The notes below the pieces were generated by a model that saw nothing but the letters and a program-made list of their open reading frames with translations, was not told the origin of the DNA and made no database searches. The position numbers were made by a program, and so were the translations under genes. This document shows, piece by piece, positions 1 through 7,540 of a stretch of DNA of 64,000 nt; within the stretch, counting starts at the first letter, position 1; each line of letters begins with the position of its first letter. Where the stretch lies: assembly GCF_900591205.1 (NCBI RefSeq), contig NZ_UUPU01000084.1, positions 38,245-102,244 on the forward strand, given 5' to 3'. Origin of the DNA: Pseudomonas viridiflava (GTDB lineage: Bacteria > Pseudomonadota > Gammaproteobacteria > Pseudomonadales > Pseudomonadaceae).

Positions 1-1
1 A

Positions 2-808
2 TTTCGTCAATTAACCCGCCTCTACGATTTTGACCGTCGACTTCGTCTACTGACGATGGATGCCATCGAAAGAATTGAAATTGCATCGCGCGCCGCTATC
101 AGTAACCACATGGGACCGGTCCATGGCTGTCACTGGTATATCAACCCACTGATGTTTCACCCTTCATTTGATCATCAGCGCCTGCTCACAAGCCTGTCGA
201 TCAAACAGTCCAACGCGACACGTGACTACCAGCGTGAATGTGAGCGTATCGACAGGCTGCACGCAGATGACAAAAGAAAATCCATCCTTAAACGTCACAG
301 ATCGAAAGAAAGCTATGCCCGCCACTACCCGGCGACCTGCGCGAATCCTCCCCTGATGCCTGGCTGGGCCATGCTGGAAGAATTGACGCTGGGCGACTTG
401 TCTCACCTGTACAAAGGCATGGCCAAGGACTCGGACAAAAAGGTCATTGCCAAGAGCATGGGACTTGCGGCTCCCCTGATGCAATCATGGCTGCACACTC
501 TGACCACCATTCGAAACATGTGTGCCCATCACTCGCGGATGTGGAACCGGGAATTGGGTATTCGCCCCGAATTGCCGAGAAAAGCCACCTTCCTCTGGCC
601 GGGGCATCTCTTTCAGCCAGGGCCGCATACACGCATTTTTGCGGCCCTCTGCATTCTGAATCACTTGATGCATCAGGTCAGTCCGCATGCTCACTGGAAT
701 CAGCGCCTGTATCAGTTGATCCATGAGTTCCCCGACGTTAGCCTTAAGGCGATGGGGTTCCCTCCAGAATGGCATCAAGACCCTTTTTGGCACGCGCCTC
801 GCACCTGA
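2..808 (+). CDS. Abi_2 family abortive-infection protein (5' truncated by window edge)
   Basis: The reading frame is open from base 2, so the start lies outside the window. The visible N-terminal part reads LTRLYDFDRRLRLL followed by DAIERIEIASR, the typical opening block of the Abi_2 (AbiD/AbiF-like) family. Counting from the first visible Met (position 56), residues 153-159 read RNMCAHH. This is an R-N-x3-H-type HEPN ribonuclease motif, followed by SRMWNREL as in the family. Known members abort phage infection, probably by cleaving RNA once activated. The phage specificity here is unknown. It stands alone, next to the core gene ybbN and separated from it by 72 bp, which suggests an accessory insertion at a conserved locus. 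The family call is firm. Activity and the missing N-terminus cannot be judged. Confidence 0.85.
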   Translation, partial: FRQLTRLYDFDRRLRLLTMDAIERIEIASRAAISNHMGPVHGCHWYINPLMFHPSFDHQRLLTSLSIKQSNATRDYQRECERIDRLHADDKRKSILKRHRSKESYARHYPATCANPPLMPGWAMLEELTLGDLSHLYKGMAKDSDKKVIAKSMGLAAPLMQSWLHTLTTIRNMCAHHSRMWNRELGIRPELPRKATFLWPGHLFQPGPHTRIFAALCILNHLMHQVSPHAHWNQRLYQLIHEFPDVSLKAMGFPPEWHQDPFWHAPRT

Positions 809-880
809 ACGCCATGCCGCTTCCGGTCGCCCGCGCCAGCCCTTATAGTTGCCCCATTCCCGCTTTATTCGAGACGCCCC

Positions 881-1753
881 ATGAGTGAGCCCACGCCGTA
901 CATCTTCGATGTCACCACCGCCAACTTTGACCAGGCGGTGATCCAGAACTCCTTCGAAAAACCCGTGCTCGTGGATTTCTGGGCCGAGTGGTGTGCGCCG
1001 TGCAAGGCGTTGATGCCGCTGCTGGCGCAGATTGCCGAGAGTTATCAGGGCGAACTGTTGCTGGCCAAGGTCGATTGCGAGGCCGAGCAGGATATCGTTG
1101 CGCGTTTCGGCATTCGCAGCCTGCCGACAGTGGTGCTGTTCAAGGATGGCCAGCCGGTGGACGGGTTTGCCGGGGCGCAGCCGGAGTCGGCGGTGCGGGC
1201 GATGCTTGAGCCGCATGTGCAGATGCCACCACCGGCAGCGGCTGACCCGCTGGAACAGGCCCAGGCACTGTTTGCCGACGGCCGTATCAGCGACGCCGAA
1301 GCGGTGCTGGTCGCGCTACTGGGCGAAGACAACACCAACGCCGCCGCGCTGATTCTGTATGCGCGCTGCCTGGCCGAACGCGGTGAGCTGGGTGAAGCCC
1401 AGGCCGTACTGGACGCCGTGAAGAGCGACGATCACAAGGCCGCACTCGCCGGGGCCAAGGCGCAGATTACCTTCCTGCGCCAGGCGGCCGACCTGCCGGA
1501 CGCCGCCGACTTGAAAAGCCGCCTGGCGCAAAACCCGCAGGACGACGAAGCAGCCTATCAACTGACCATCCAGCAACTGGCGCGCCAGCAGTACGACGCG
1601 GCGCTGGAAGGTTTGCTCAAGCTGTTTATTCGCAACCGCAGCTACAGCGAGGGCTTGCCGCACAAGACCTTGCTGCAGGTGTTCGAACTGCTGGGCAATG
1701 ATCACCCGCTGGTGACCGTGTACCGCCGCAAGCTGTTCGCCGCGTTGTACTAA
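881..1753 (+). CDS. ybbN: Thioredoxin-fold/TPR co-chaperone (YbbN/CnoX type)
   Basis: The protein has 290 residues: a thioredoxin domain (about 5-110) with the active site WCAPCK at 37-42, then a helical C-terminal part (about 118-285) of TPR-like repeats. This architecture defines YbbN/CnoX chaperedoxins. They bind unfolded or oxidised cytosolic proteins and pass them to GroEL or DnaK. Unlike E. coli YbbN, which lacks a full CxxC, both cysteines are present here (C38, C41), so disulfide chemistry is likely. There is no signal peptide, so the protein should be cytosolic. It converges on the small minus-strand gene that follows, with their stop regions overlapping by a few bases at 1750-1753. 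Confidence 0.9.
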   Translation: MSEPTPYIFDVTTANFDQAVIQNSFEKPVLVDFWAEWCAPCKALMPLLAQIAESYQGELLLAKVDCEAEQDIVARFGIRSLPTVVLFKDGQPVDGFAGAQPESAVRAMLEPHVQMPPPAAADPLEQAQALFADGRISDAEAVLVALLGEDNTNAAALILYARCLAERGELGEAQAVLDAVKSDDHKAALAGAKAQITFLRQAADLPDAADLKSRLAQNPQDDEAAYQLTIQQLARQQYDAALEGLLKLFIRNRSYSEGLPHKTLLQVFELLGNDHPLVTVYRRKLFAALY

Positions 1754-2097
1754 TCGCCGACCCAGCTGTACAGCGGCGTATCCCCGCCGCTGCTCACCTT
1801 GACCTTGGCGCTATGGCGCAGGCGCACCAGCAGGCGCTTGCCCGCCGAGGCATCCCCGGCCAAGCCTTCCAACTGGTCGAGCAATTCCAGGCCATTGAGT
1901 TGGCCGGCGTTGCGCAGCAGGTCCTGGGCGTTCTGCCATAGATCCTCATTTTGCCTGACCGGCGCCACCGGCGCGGCGGCCGCACTGGCCACCGGGGCCG
2001 CTTGTAGCTGCGCGCCGAGCCGCGCCCAATCGCCGTCGTCCAGTTCCAGGGTCAAGTCCACCGGCAGGTCGCCAACGGTTCCACGAATTCGCAACAT
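1750..2097 (-). CDS. Conserved hypothetical protein, 115 aa, unknown function
   Basis: I do not recognise a characterised family. The start at 2097 is chosen because an AGGAG ribosome-binding site lies just upstream; the longer open frame to 2229 has no such site and would cross the zinc-gene promoter. The product begins MLRIRGTVGDLPVDLTLEL, a beta-rich segment. A short Ala/Pro-rich linker follows (about 37-48), then a helical Leu-rich part and a basic beta-like end. It has no signal peptide, membrane segment or cysteine pair. The gene is divergent from the zinc cassette, and the putative Zur site at 2182-2196 lies in their shared upstream region. The same arrangement (thioredoxin, small hypothetical, DUF2796 gene) is familiar from P. 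aeruginosa around PA4061-PA4063. A zinc-related role is only an inference from position. Confidence 0.7.
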   Translation of the reverse strand: MLRIRGTVGDLPVDLTLELDDGDWARLGAQLQAAPVASAAAAPVAPVRQNEDLWQNAQDLLRNAGQLNGLELLDQLEGLAGDASAGKRLLVRLRHSAKVKVSSGGDTPLYSWVGD

Positions 2098-2181
2098 CGT
2101 CCTTACTCCTGCACTTTTCTGACAGGCATGCTCCCATGCGGCTTGCGCAACGCCAAGCGGGCGGTCAAACTCTGGCAATAT

Positions 2182-2196
2182 TGTTATAAGATCACA
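2182..2196 (+). promoter_or_regulatory. Putative Zur operator
   Basis: TGTTATAAGATCACA matches 13 of 15 positions of the gammaproteobacterial Zur core TGTTATANTATAACA. A second ATAACA half follows at 2197-2202, giving an extended dyad TTGTTAT...ATAACAA. The site overlaps a TATAAG -10-like hexamer (2185-2190), about 30 bp upstream of the DUF2796 gene start. Zinc-bound Zur here would block transcription of the cassette. It may also act on the divergent gene starting at 2097. Confidence 0.7.
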
Positions 2197-2227
2197 TAAC
2201 AAAACTTTCATGTTCTGGAGCCTTCCC

Positions 2228-2830
2228 ATGCGCCGTCTGCTGCTCGCTTTGCCGTTTGCCCTGTTGCCACTGGCCGTCGCCCACGCGGCGGATGAACACG
2301 ACCATGACCATGAACACGGCAGCCTCGGCGCTCACGAACATGGCGTCGGTCGCCTCAACGCGGTGCTCGACGGCCCGGCCCTGGAGCTTGAGCTGGACAG
2401 CCCGGCGATGAACCTGGTGGGTTTCGAACACTTGGCCACCACCGCCGCCGACAAAGCCAAGGTCGCCGCCGCACGCAAACAGCTGGAAAACCCATTGGCC
2501 CTGTTCAACCTGCCCAAGGCCGCCGGTTGCGTGGTCAGCACCCAGGAGCTCAACAGCCCGCTGTTCGGTGACAAGCCGGAAGCTGATCACGACGATGATG
2601 ACCACGATGAAGACGCCAAAGACGGTGCCCACGACCATCATCACGACCACAGTGAAATCCACGCCCACTACCAGTTCACCTGCGCCACGCCGACCGCTCT
2701 GAGCAACCTGGACCTGACTCAGGTGTTCAAGACCTTCCCCGCCACCCAGAAAATTCAGGTACAACTGATCGGCCCAAGCGGCCAGCAAGGTGTTGAAGCG
2801 ACGGCCACCGCAGCCACCCTGAAGTTCTGA
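2228..2830 (+). CDS. DUF2796 (ZrgA-type) His-rich periplasmic zinc protein
   Basis: The 200-residue product starts with a clear signal peptide (MRRLLLALPFALLPLAVAHA, cleavage near residue 20). The mature N-terminus is rich in His and Asp (DEHDHDHEHGSLGAHEHG). A second cluster of about 25 residues in the middle alternates Asp/Glu and His. Such stretches are zinc-buffering or zinc-acquiring loops in the DUF2796/ZrgA family. The ATG at 2228 is preferred over an upstream in-frame codon because GGAG lies 8 bp before it. It is the first gene behind the putative Zur box and is followed by transporter genes. The homologous P. aeruginosa operon (PA4063-PA4066, called zrmABCD in recent work) is Zur-controlled. 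The role as a periplasmic zinc-binding partner of the ABC system is inferred from family and context. Confidence 0.88.
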   Translation: MRRLLLALPFALLPLAVAHAADEHDHDHEHGSLGAHEHGVGRLNAVLDGPALELELDSPAMNLVGFEHLATTAADKAKVAAARKQLENPLALFNLPKAAGCVVSTQELNSPLFGDKPEADHDDDDHDEDAKDGAHDHHHDHSEIHAHYQFTCATPTALSNLDLTQVFKTFPATQKIQVQLIGPSGQQGVEATATAATLKF

Positions 2831-2848
2831 TTTGATCATGCGGTAAAT

Positions 2849-2934
2849 GTGGGAGCTGGCTTGCCTGCGATGGCATCGCTGCGGTGTACCTGATGCACCG
2901 CATCGCCTGTATCGCAGGCAAGCCAGCTCCCACA
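2849..2934. repeat. REPIN (two inverted REP units)
   Basis: TGTGGGAGCTGGCTTGCC at the left is matched by its inverse, ending in AGCCAGCTCCCACA, on the right. The outer arms are perfect and the whole element can fold into one long hairpin. It sits between the DUF2796 gene and the ABC ATPase gene, so it may affect mRNA stability or partial termination inside the operon. REP doublets of this kind are mobilised by RAYT transposases, none of which is encoded in this window. Confidence 0.85.
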
Positions 2935-2970
2935 GGGTTTGGCGCCATTTTTTGAGACCTGTGATTTCCA

Positions 2971-3681
2971 ATGACCCAAGCGTTAATCGAACTGCACGAC
3001 CTGGGCTTCAACTGGCCCGGTCACCCACAGTTACTGGACATCCCCGCGTTCCGCCTGGGCGCCGGGGAAACCCTGTTTCTCAAGGGCCCGAGCGGCAGTG
3101 GCAAAACCACCTTGCTCGGCCTGCTGGGCGGCGTGCAGAAGCCCAGCCGTGGCAGCATTCGCCTGCTCGGCCAGGAGCTGACCGAACTCTCGGCCGGCGC
3201 CCGCGACCGCTTTCGCGTCGACCACACCGGCTATATTTTCCAGCAGTTCAACCTGCTGCCGTTCCTGTCGGTGCGCGAGAACGTCGAGTTGCCTTGCCAC
3301 TTTTCCAAACTGCGTGCGCAACGGGCCGTCCAGCGCCACGGCAGCGTCGAGCAGGCCGCCGCGACCTTGCTCGCGCATTTGGGCCTCAAGGATAAAGACC
3401 TGCTGGAGCGCCGCGCCGACTCGCTGTCCATCGGCCAACAGCAACGGGTGGCCGCCGCCCGTGCGTTGATCGGCCAACCGGAATTGGTAATCGCCGACGA
3501 ACCCACTTCGGCCTTGGACTACGACGCCCGCGAGGCTTTCATTCAACTGTTGTTCGCCGAATGCCGCGAAGCTGGCGCCAGCCTGTTGTTTGTCAGCCAT
3601 GACCAGAGCCTGGCGCCGCTGTTCGACCGCAACCTGTCGCTGGCCGAACTCAACCGCGCCGCCACGCCCGCAGAGGTTTGA
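2971..3681 (+). CDS. ABC transporter ATP-binding protein, MacB/LolD-like (zinc cassette)
   Basis: The protein has 236 residues with a complete nucleotide-binding domain: Walker A GPSGSGKT at 39-46, signature LSIGQ at 152-156, and Walker B LVIADEPTSALD with catalytic Glu177. The overall pattern resembles LolD/MacB/FtsE ATPases, which power type VII (mechanotransmission) exporters rather than classic import. The permease gene begins 1 bp after its stop codon, showing translational coupling. In this Zur-linked cassette it should energise the FtsX-like permease that follows. The transported substrate is not established by sequence. Links to zinc or a metallophore are inferred from the neighbours. 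Confidence 0.9.
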   Translation: MTQALIELHDLGFNWPGHPQLLDIPAFRLGAGETLFLKGPSGSGKTTLLGLLGGVQKPSRGSIRLLGQELTELSAGARDRFRVDHTGYIFQQFNLLPFLSVRENVELPCHFSKLRAQRAVQRHGSVEQAAATLLAHLGLKDKDLLERRADSLSIGQQQRVAAARALIGQPELVIADEPTSALDYDAREAFIQLLFAECREAGASLLFVSHDQSLAPLFDRNLSLAELNRAATPAEV

Positions 3682-3682
3682 G

Positions 3683-4948
3683 ATGTATTTGTTTCGTCTA
3701 GCCATGGCCAGCCTGGCTAACCGCCGCTTTACCGCGATCCTCACGGCTTTCGCCATCGCGCTTTCAGTCTGCTTGTTGCTCGCCGTAGAGCGCGTGCGCG
3801 TTGAGGCGCGCAACAGTTTCGCCAGCACCATCAGCGGCACCGACCTGATCGTCGGCGCACGTTCGGGCTCGGTCAACCTGCTGCTGTACTCGGTGTTTCG
3901 CATCGGCAACGCCACCAACAACATACGCTGGGACAGCTTCGAGCACTTCGCCGCCAGCCCGCAGGTGAAATGGGCGATTCCGATTTCCCTCGGCGACTCC
4001 CACCGCGGCTACCGTGTGATGGGCACCAACCAATCCTACTTCGAGCACTACCAGTACGGCCGCAAACAGAACCTCGAACTGGCCAGCGGCCGCGCTTTCG
4101 CCACCGACCCGTTTGAAGTAGTGCTCGGCGCCGAAGTGGCCGACGCGCTGCACTACAAGCTCGGCGACAAGCTGGTACTGGCCCACGGTGTGGCGGTGGT
4201 CAGCCTGGTGAAACACGATGACAAACCGTTCACCGTGGTTGGCATCCTCAAGCGCACCGGCACCCCGGTGGACCGCACGCTGCACATCAGCCTCGGCGGT
4301 ATGGAGGCGATTCATATCGACTGGCACAACGGCGTGCCGGCCCAGGGCAAAGGCCGTATCAGCGCCGATCAGGCACGCAATATGGACCTCACCCCGCAGG
4401 CCATCACTGCGTTTATGCTCGGCTTGAACAACAAGATTTCCACCTTCGCCCTGCAACGCGAGATCAATGAGTTCCGTGGCGAGCCGATGCTGGCGATCCT
4501 GCCCGGCGTGGCGCTGCAAGAGCTGTGGAGCATGATGGGCACCGCCGAAAAAGCGCTGTTCGTGATTTCGCTGTTCGTGGTGTTGACCGGCCTGATCGGC
4601 ATGCTCACCGCGATCCTCACCAGCCTCAACGAGCGCCGCCGCGAAATGGCTATCTTGCGCTCGGTGGGCGCACGGCCGTGGCACATCGCAACCCTGCTGA
4701 TCTTCGAAGCCTTCGCCCTGGCGTTGTCCGGCGTAGTCGCAGGCGTGGGCCTGCTGTATGTGTGCATCGCCGCGTCACGCGGTTACCTGCAGGCCAATTA
4801 CGGCCTGGACCTGCCGATGTCGTGGCCCAGCGAATATGAATGGACCTTGCTCGCCGGTATCCTGGCCGCAGCGCTGTTGATGGGCAGCGTGCCCGCGTGG
4901 CGCGCCTACCGACAATCCCTGGCCGATGGCCTGTCGATACGTTTATGA
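3683..4948 (+). CDS. FtsX/MacB-like ABC permease (zinc cassette)
   Basis: The start at 3683 follows the ATPase stop directly, with GAGG upstream; earlier in-frame codons lie inside the ATPase gene. The 421-residue protein has one N-terminal membrane helix (about 15-35), a large periplasmic core domain (about 40-280), then three further helices near 290-315, 340-370 and 390-410. This is the MacB_PCD plus FtsX layout. The conserved cytoplasmic stretch NERRREMAILRSVGA between helices 2 and 3 is typical. Such proteins convert ATP hydrolysis into periplasmic movements that act on a partner protein. No membrane-fusion or TolC-like gene accompanies it, so it is not a standard macrolide pump. It probably works with the DUF2796 and DUF3299 proteins on either side. 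Confidence 0.88.
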   Translation: MYLFRLAMASLANRRFTAILTAFAIALSVCLLLAVERVRVEARNSFASTISGTDLIVGARSGSVNLLLYSVFRIGNATNNIRWDSFEHFAASPQVKWAIPISLGDSHRGYRVMGTNQSYFEHYQYGRKQNLELASGRAFATDPFEVVLGAEVADALHYKLGDKLVLAHGVAVVSLVKHDDKPFTVVGILKRTGTPVDRTLHISLGGMEAIHIDWHNGVPAQGKGRISADQARNMDLTPQAITAFMLGLNNKISTFALQREINEFRGEPMLAILPGVALQELWSMMGTAEKALFVISLFVVLTGLIGMLTAILTSLNERRREMAILRSVGARPWHIATLLIFEAFALALSGVVAGVGLLYVCIAASRGYLQANYGLDLPMSWPSEYEWTLLAGILAAALLMGSVPAWRAYRQSLADGLSIRL

Positions 4949-4959
4949 GGAAGGCTTCG

Positions 4960-5481
4960 ATGCGTCGCGCTCTGTTTGCGTTATTGCTGCTGCTGGCGGT
5001 GCCCGTCTGGGCCGAGGAGCAGCCCAAGGACTTGTCCTGGCAGGAGATGATCCCGCCGGACGCGCCGCCGGAAATCCCCAATATGAAGCCGCTGCACGAC
5101 CTGTCGAACATGGCCGATGCCATGTCCGTCGAGTCGGCGCCAGCGGCCAAGCAGGACCTGCCCAACGCACCGGTGGTGCAGAGCCTGGACGGCCAGCACA
5201 TCCGCCTGCCGGGGTACATCGTGCCGCTGGAAGTCAGCGAAGAGGGGCGCACCACCGAGTTTCTGCTGGTGCCGTATTTCGGCGCGTGCATCCATGTGCC
5301 GCCGCCGCCGTCGAACCAGATCGTGCATGTGAAAAGCGAAGTCGGCGTGAAGCTCGACGAGCTGTATCAGCCGTATTGGATCGAGGGCGCGATGCAGGTC
5401 AAACCGTCCAGCAGCGAACTGGCCGACGCCGGTTACCAGATGGATGCCGAGAAGATTTACATCTACGAACTGCCGGAATAG
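4960..5481 (+). CDS. DUF3299 periplasmic protein (zinc cassette)
   Basis: The product has 173 residues, with a signal peptide MRRALFALLLLLAVPVWA and cleavage before EEQPK. The start at 4960 is favoured by AGGAAGG five bases upstream. An alternative ATG at 4945 overlaps the permease stop (ATGA) and would add five residues. The mature part holds the DUF3299 core: a beta-rich segment with LPGYIVPLE, then FLLVPYFGACIHVPPPP with a conserved Cys-x-His, and a C-terminal strand IYIYELPE. Its biochemical function is unknown. Conserved linkage to a Zur-controlled ABC permease suggests a periplasmic or lipid-anchored accessory subunit. It is the last gene of the cassette and is followed by a terminator-like hairpin. 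Confidence 0.85.
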   Translation: MRRALFALLLLLAVPVWAEEQPKDLSWQEMIPPDAPPEIPNMKPLHDLSNMADAMSVESAPAAKQDLPNAPVVQSLDGQHIRLPGYIVPLEVSEEGRTTEFLLVPYFGACIHVPPPPSNQIVHVKSEVGVKLDELYQPYWIEGAMQVKPSSSELADAGYQMDAEKIYIYELPE

Positions 5482-5508
5482 CCCTGCTCAAGGACACTGA
5501 AGACCCCA

Positions 5509-5538
5509 TGTGGGAGCAAGCCCGCTCCCACAGTTTTT
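5509..5538 (+). terminator. REP-like hairpin with T-tract, end of zinc cassette
   Basis: TGTGGGAGC and GCTCCCACA form a 9-bp perfect stem around a 6-base loop, followed by GTTTTT. It lies 27 bp after the DUF3299 stop and looks like a minimal REP unit used as a rho-independent terminator. Confidence 0.7.
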
Positions 5539-5558
5539 GATCCGTGTTTACCCTTTCA

Positions 5559-5572
5559 TTGAGCTGAATCAA
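5559..5572 (+). promoter_or_regulatory. Candidate ANR/FNR box upstream of ompW
   Basis: TTGAGCTGAATCAA differs at one position from the consensus TTGATNNNNATCAA. A plausible -10 (TACCAT, 5594-5599) puts the box centre near -41.5 from the start point, the usual class II activator position. Oxygen-responsive control of ompW by FNR is known in enterobacteria. Confidence 0.5.
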
Positions 5573-5635
5573 AAGATCGAGCGGAACGATCTTTACCATT
5601 GGACGTACAACTTTTAACGTCCTTTTGGAGCTCCC

Positions 5636-6334
5636 ATGAACAAGTCTCTGCTCGGCGCGTCCCTCTTCGCGCTCGCCCTCGCCGCCCCGGTCGCCCACGC
5701 TCACGAAGCAGGCGACATTCTGGTTCGCGCCGGTGCAATCACCGTGAACCCGAAAGCCGACAGCGGCCACGTGAAGGTTGACCAGGGCCCATTGGCGGGC
5801 GCCAACCTGGGCGGCAAGGCGACCATGAGCAGCGACACCCAACTGGGCCTCAACTTCGCCTACATGCTGACCAACCACGTGGGTATCGAACTGTTGGCCG
5901 CCACGCCGTTCGAGCACGACGTGAAAATCAAGGGCACTGCACTGGGCGCCGCCAACGGCAAGCTCGGCACCCTGAAACACCTGCCGCCGACCCTGAGCGT
6001 CGTGTACTACCCGCTGGACAACAAGTCCGCCTTCCAGCCGTATGTCGGCGCTGGCATCAACTACACCTGGATCTATGACGAACACGTCGGCAGCCGCGCA
6101 CAGGGCGCAGGCTTCAGCAACTTCAAGGCTGAGAACTCCTGGGGCTGGGCCGCGCAGATCGGCGCCGACTACATGATCAACGACAAGTGGATGATCAACG
6201 CCCAGGCGCGCTACATCGACATCAGCACCAAGGCCACCGTGGACAACAATGCGTTGGGCCAGGGCACTCGCGCCAAGGTCAATGTGGACGTGGACCCGAT
6301 GGTTTACATGGTGGGTATCGGCTACAAGTTCTAA
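5636..6334 (+). CDS. ompW: OmpW family outer-membrane protein
   Basis: The product has 232 residues with a signal peptide ending VAHA (about residue 22). The mature sequence begins HEAGDILVRAGAITVNP, a hallmark of OmpW. Alternating hydrophobic strands follow, including YYPLDNKSAFQPYVGAGINYT, and the protein ends in a C-terminal aromatic residue (GIGYKF) needed for BAM assembly. OmpW forms an eight-stranded barrel with a hydrophobic side channel and moves small hydrophobic molecules across the outer membrane. GGAG lies 8 bp before the ATG. The gene appears monocistronic: hairpins flank it on both sides, and a candidate ANR/FNR box precedes it. Confidence 0.93.
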   Translation: MNKSLLGASLFALALAAPVAHAHEAGDILVRAGAITVNPKADSGHVKVDQGPLAGANLGGKATMSSDTQLGLNFAYMLTNHVGIELLAATPFEHDVKIKGTALGAANGKLGTLKHLPPTLSVVYYPLDNKSAFQPYVGAGINYTWIYDEHVGSRAQGAGFSNFKAENSWGWAAQIGADYMINDKWMINAQARYIDISTKATVDNNALGQGTRAKVNVDVDPMVYMVGIGYKF

Positions 6335-6352
6335 GCAACACGCAATTACAAA

Positions 6353-6472
6353 TGTGGGAGCCGGCGCGTGTGGGAGCTGGCTTGCCTGCGATAGCATCGC
6401 CTCGGTGCAACTGAAAGACCGAGGTGCCTATATCGCGGGCAAGCCCGGCTCCCACACACGCCCGCTCCCACA
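6353..6472. repeat. Nested double REPIN downstream of ompW
   Basis: An outer TGTGGGAGC (6353) pairs with GCTCCCACA ending at 6472. Inside it, a second REPIN runs from TGTGGGAGCTGGCTTGCC at 6369 to GCCCGGCTCCCACA ending at about 6456. A short GCCTCGGT/ACCGAGG stem sits at the centre. It separates convergent ompW and the minus-strand reductase-like gene and could terminate both. Confidence 0.8.
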
Positions 6473-6489
6473 TTTTGTTTTGTGTTGGG

Positions 6490-7374
6490 TCAGCTGTGGC
6501 GGTAGAACCGGTCCAGCAACGCCGGTAACCCCGCCCGCCACGCCCGTGGCTTGATGCCAAAGGTGTGGAGGATTTTCTTGCAGGCGAGCACCGCGTGTTG
6601 CGGTTCTTCGCCGGCATCCGGCCGGGCCGCGTGGGCCTGGGCGGTGGGGGATTCGATCGCCAGCGGGTGAAAGTTGCGCGCTTCGGTGAGGATCGCCTGG
6701 CCCAGCGCCAACGGTGTGGTCGCCTCATGCCCGGCGTAGTGGTACGTGCCCCACAGCGGCGCCGCGCAATCGAGTTGCTTGAGCACCGAGATGATCACCC
6801 GCGCCGCATCGTCCACCGGGGTCGGGTTGCCGCGCCGGTCGTCGGCCATCAGCAATTCATCCGGTTTCTCGGCCCGCGCCAGGAAGCGCCCAAGGGTGCC
6901 GTCGGCGCTGTCATCCAGCAGCCAGCCAAAACGCAGCAGCACATGTTGCGGGCAGGTAGCGCGCACGCTTTGCTCGATGCGCCACAACGCCTGGCCACGC
7001 AGGCCCAGAGGCACCGGCTCGTCTTTTTCGCTGTAGGCGGTGGCGCGGGAGCCATCGAACACGCGGTAGCTGGACGGTTGCAGCAAGGTAATGTTGTGGT
7101 GCTGACACAATTCGGCCAGGCGTTCGATGGCGAACTCCTGGGCGGCCAAGCGGGTTTCGCTGACTGCTTCGGCCTGGAACCAGTCGAAATAGTAGGCGAG
7201 GTTGATCAACGCATCGGGACGAGTGTCGTCGAGCAATTGGGTGAGGCTCGCGGCATCCCAGCCGTCTTGGGGCGGTTTGGGTGCGAGGAAACCAATGTCT
7301 TCCTCTGCACCAAGGCGAATCAGCGCCTGCCCGAGGGCATTCCCGCCGCCCAGTAACATAAGGCGCATTCGCAT
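6490..7374 (-). CDS. NAD(P)-binding sugar-nucleotide reductase-like protein (RmlD/extended SDR type)
   Basis: The product has 294 residues. The start at 7374 places the dinucleotide motif LLGGGNALGQALIR at the N-terminus; the open frame reaches 7566 but would then overlap the lhr start region. The fold resembles dTDP-4-dehydrorhamnose reductase: an N-terminal Rossmann part, PDALINLAYYFDW, a serine/Tyr region (PSSYRVFDG), and a C-terminal substrate-binding part. The usual catalytic YxxxK is not obvious (AYSEKDEPVP is the nearest), so the enzyme may be divergent. No rhamnose or LPS genes are nearby, which makes a dedicated sugar pathway doubtful. It is transcribed divergently from lhr. Confidence 0.7.
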   Translation of the reverse strand: MRMRLMLLGGGNALGQALIRLGAEEDIGFLAPKPPQDGWDAASLTQLLDDTRPDALINLAYYFDWFQAEAVSETRLAAQEFAIERLAELCQHHNITLLQPSSYRVFDGSRATAYSEKDEPVPLGLRGQALWRIEQSVRATCPQHVLLRFGWLLDDSADGTLGRFLARAEKPDELLMADDRRGNPTPVDDAARVIISVLKQLDCAAPLWGTYHYAGHEATTPLALGQAILTEARNFHPLAIESPTAQAHAARPDAGEEPQHAVLACKKILHTFGIKPRAWRAGLPALLDRFYRHS

Positions 7375-7540
7375 AGATTGAGCAGGCCCGGTCTGTTTGG
7401 AACGATGGTTATGATCGGCAAGCCTGTGAGCCTTGCCGTAGTTTGTTGCCAGAATCGTTGCATTTTGCGGGTTTGTAGCGCAACCGTCACTTATAAAGTG
7501 CGGGCTTGCAACTTGGCTCGGCGGGTCGCATATAAGGTTT

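Noticed and set aside
2098..2229. N-terminal extension of the 115-aa gene up to 2229
   Set aside because: It would cover the Zur site and the start of the DUF2796 gene, and has no ribosome-binding site; the ATG at 2097 has AGGAG.
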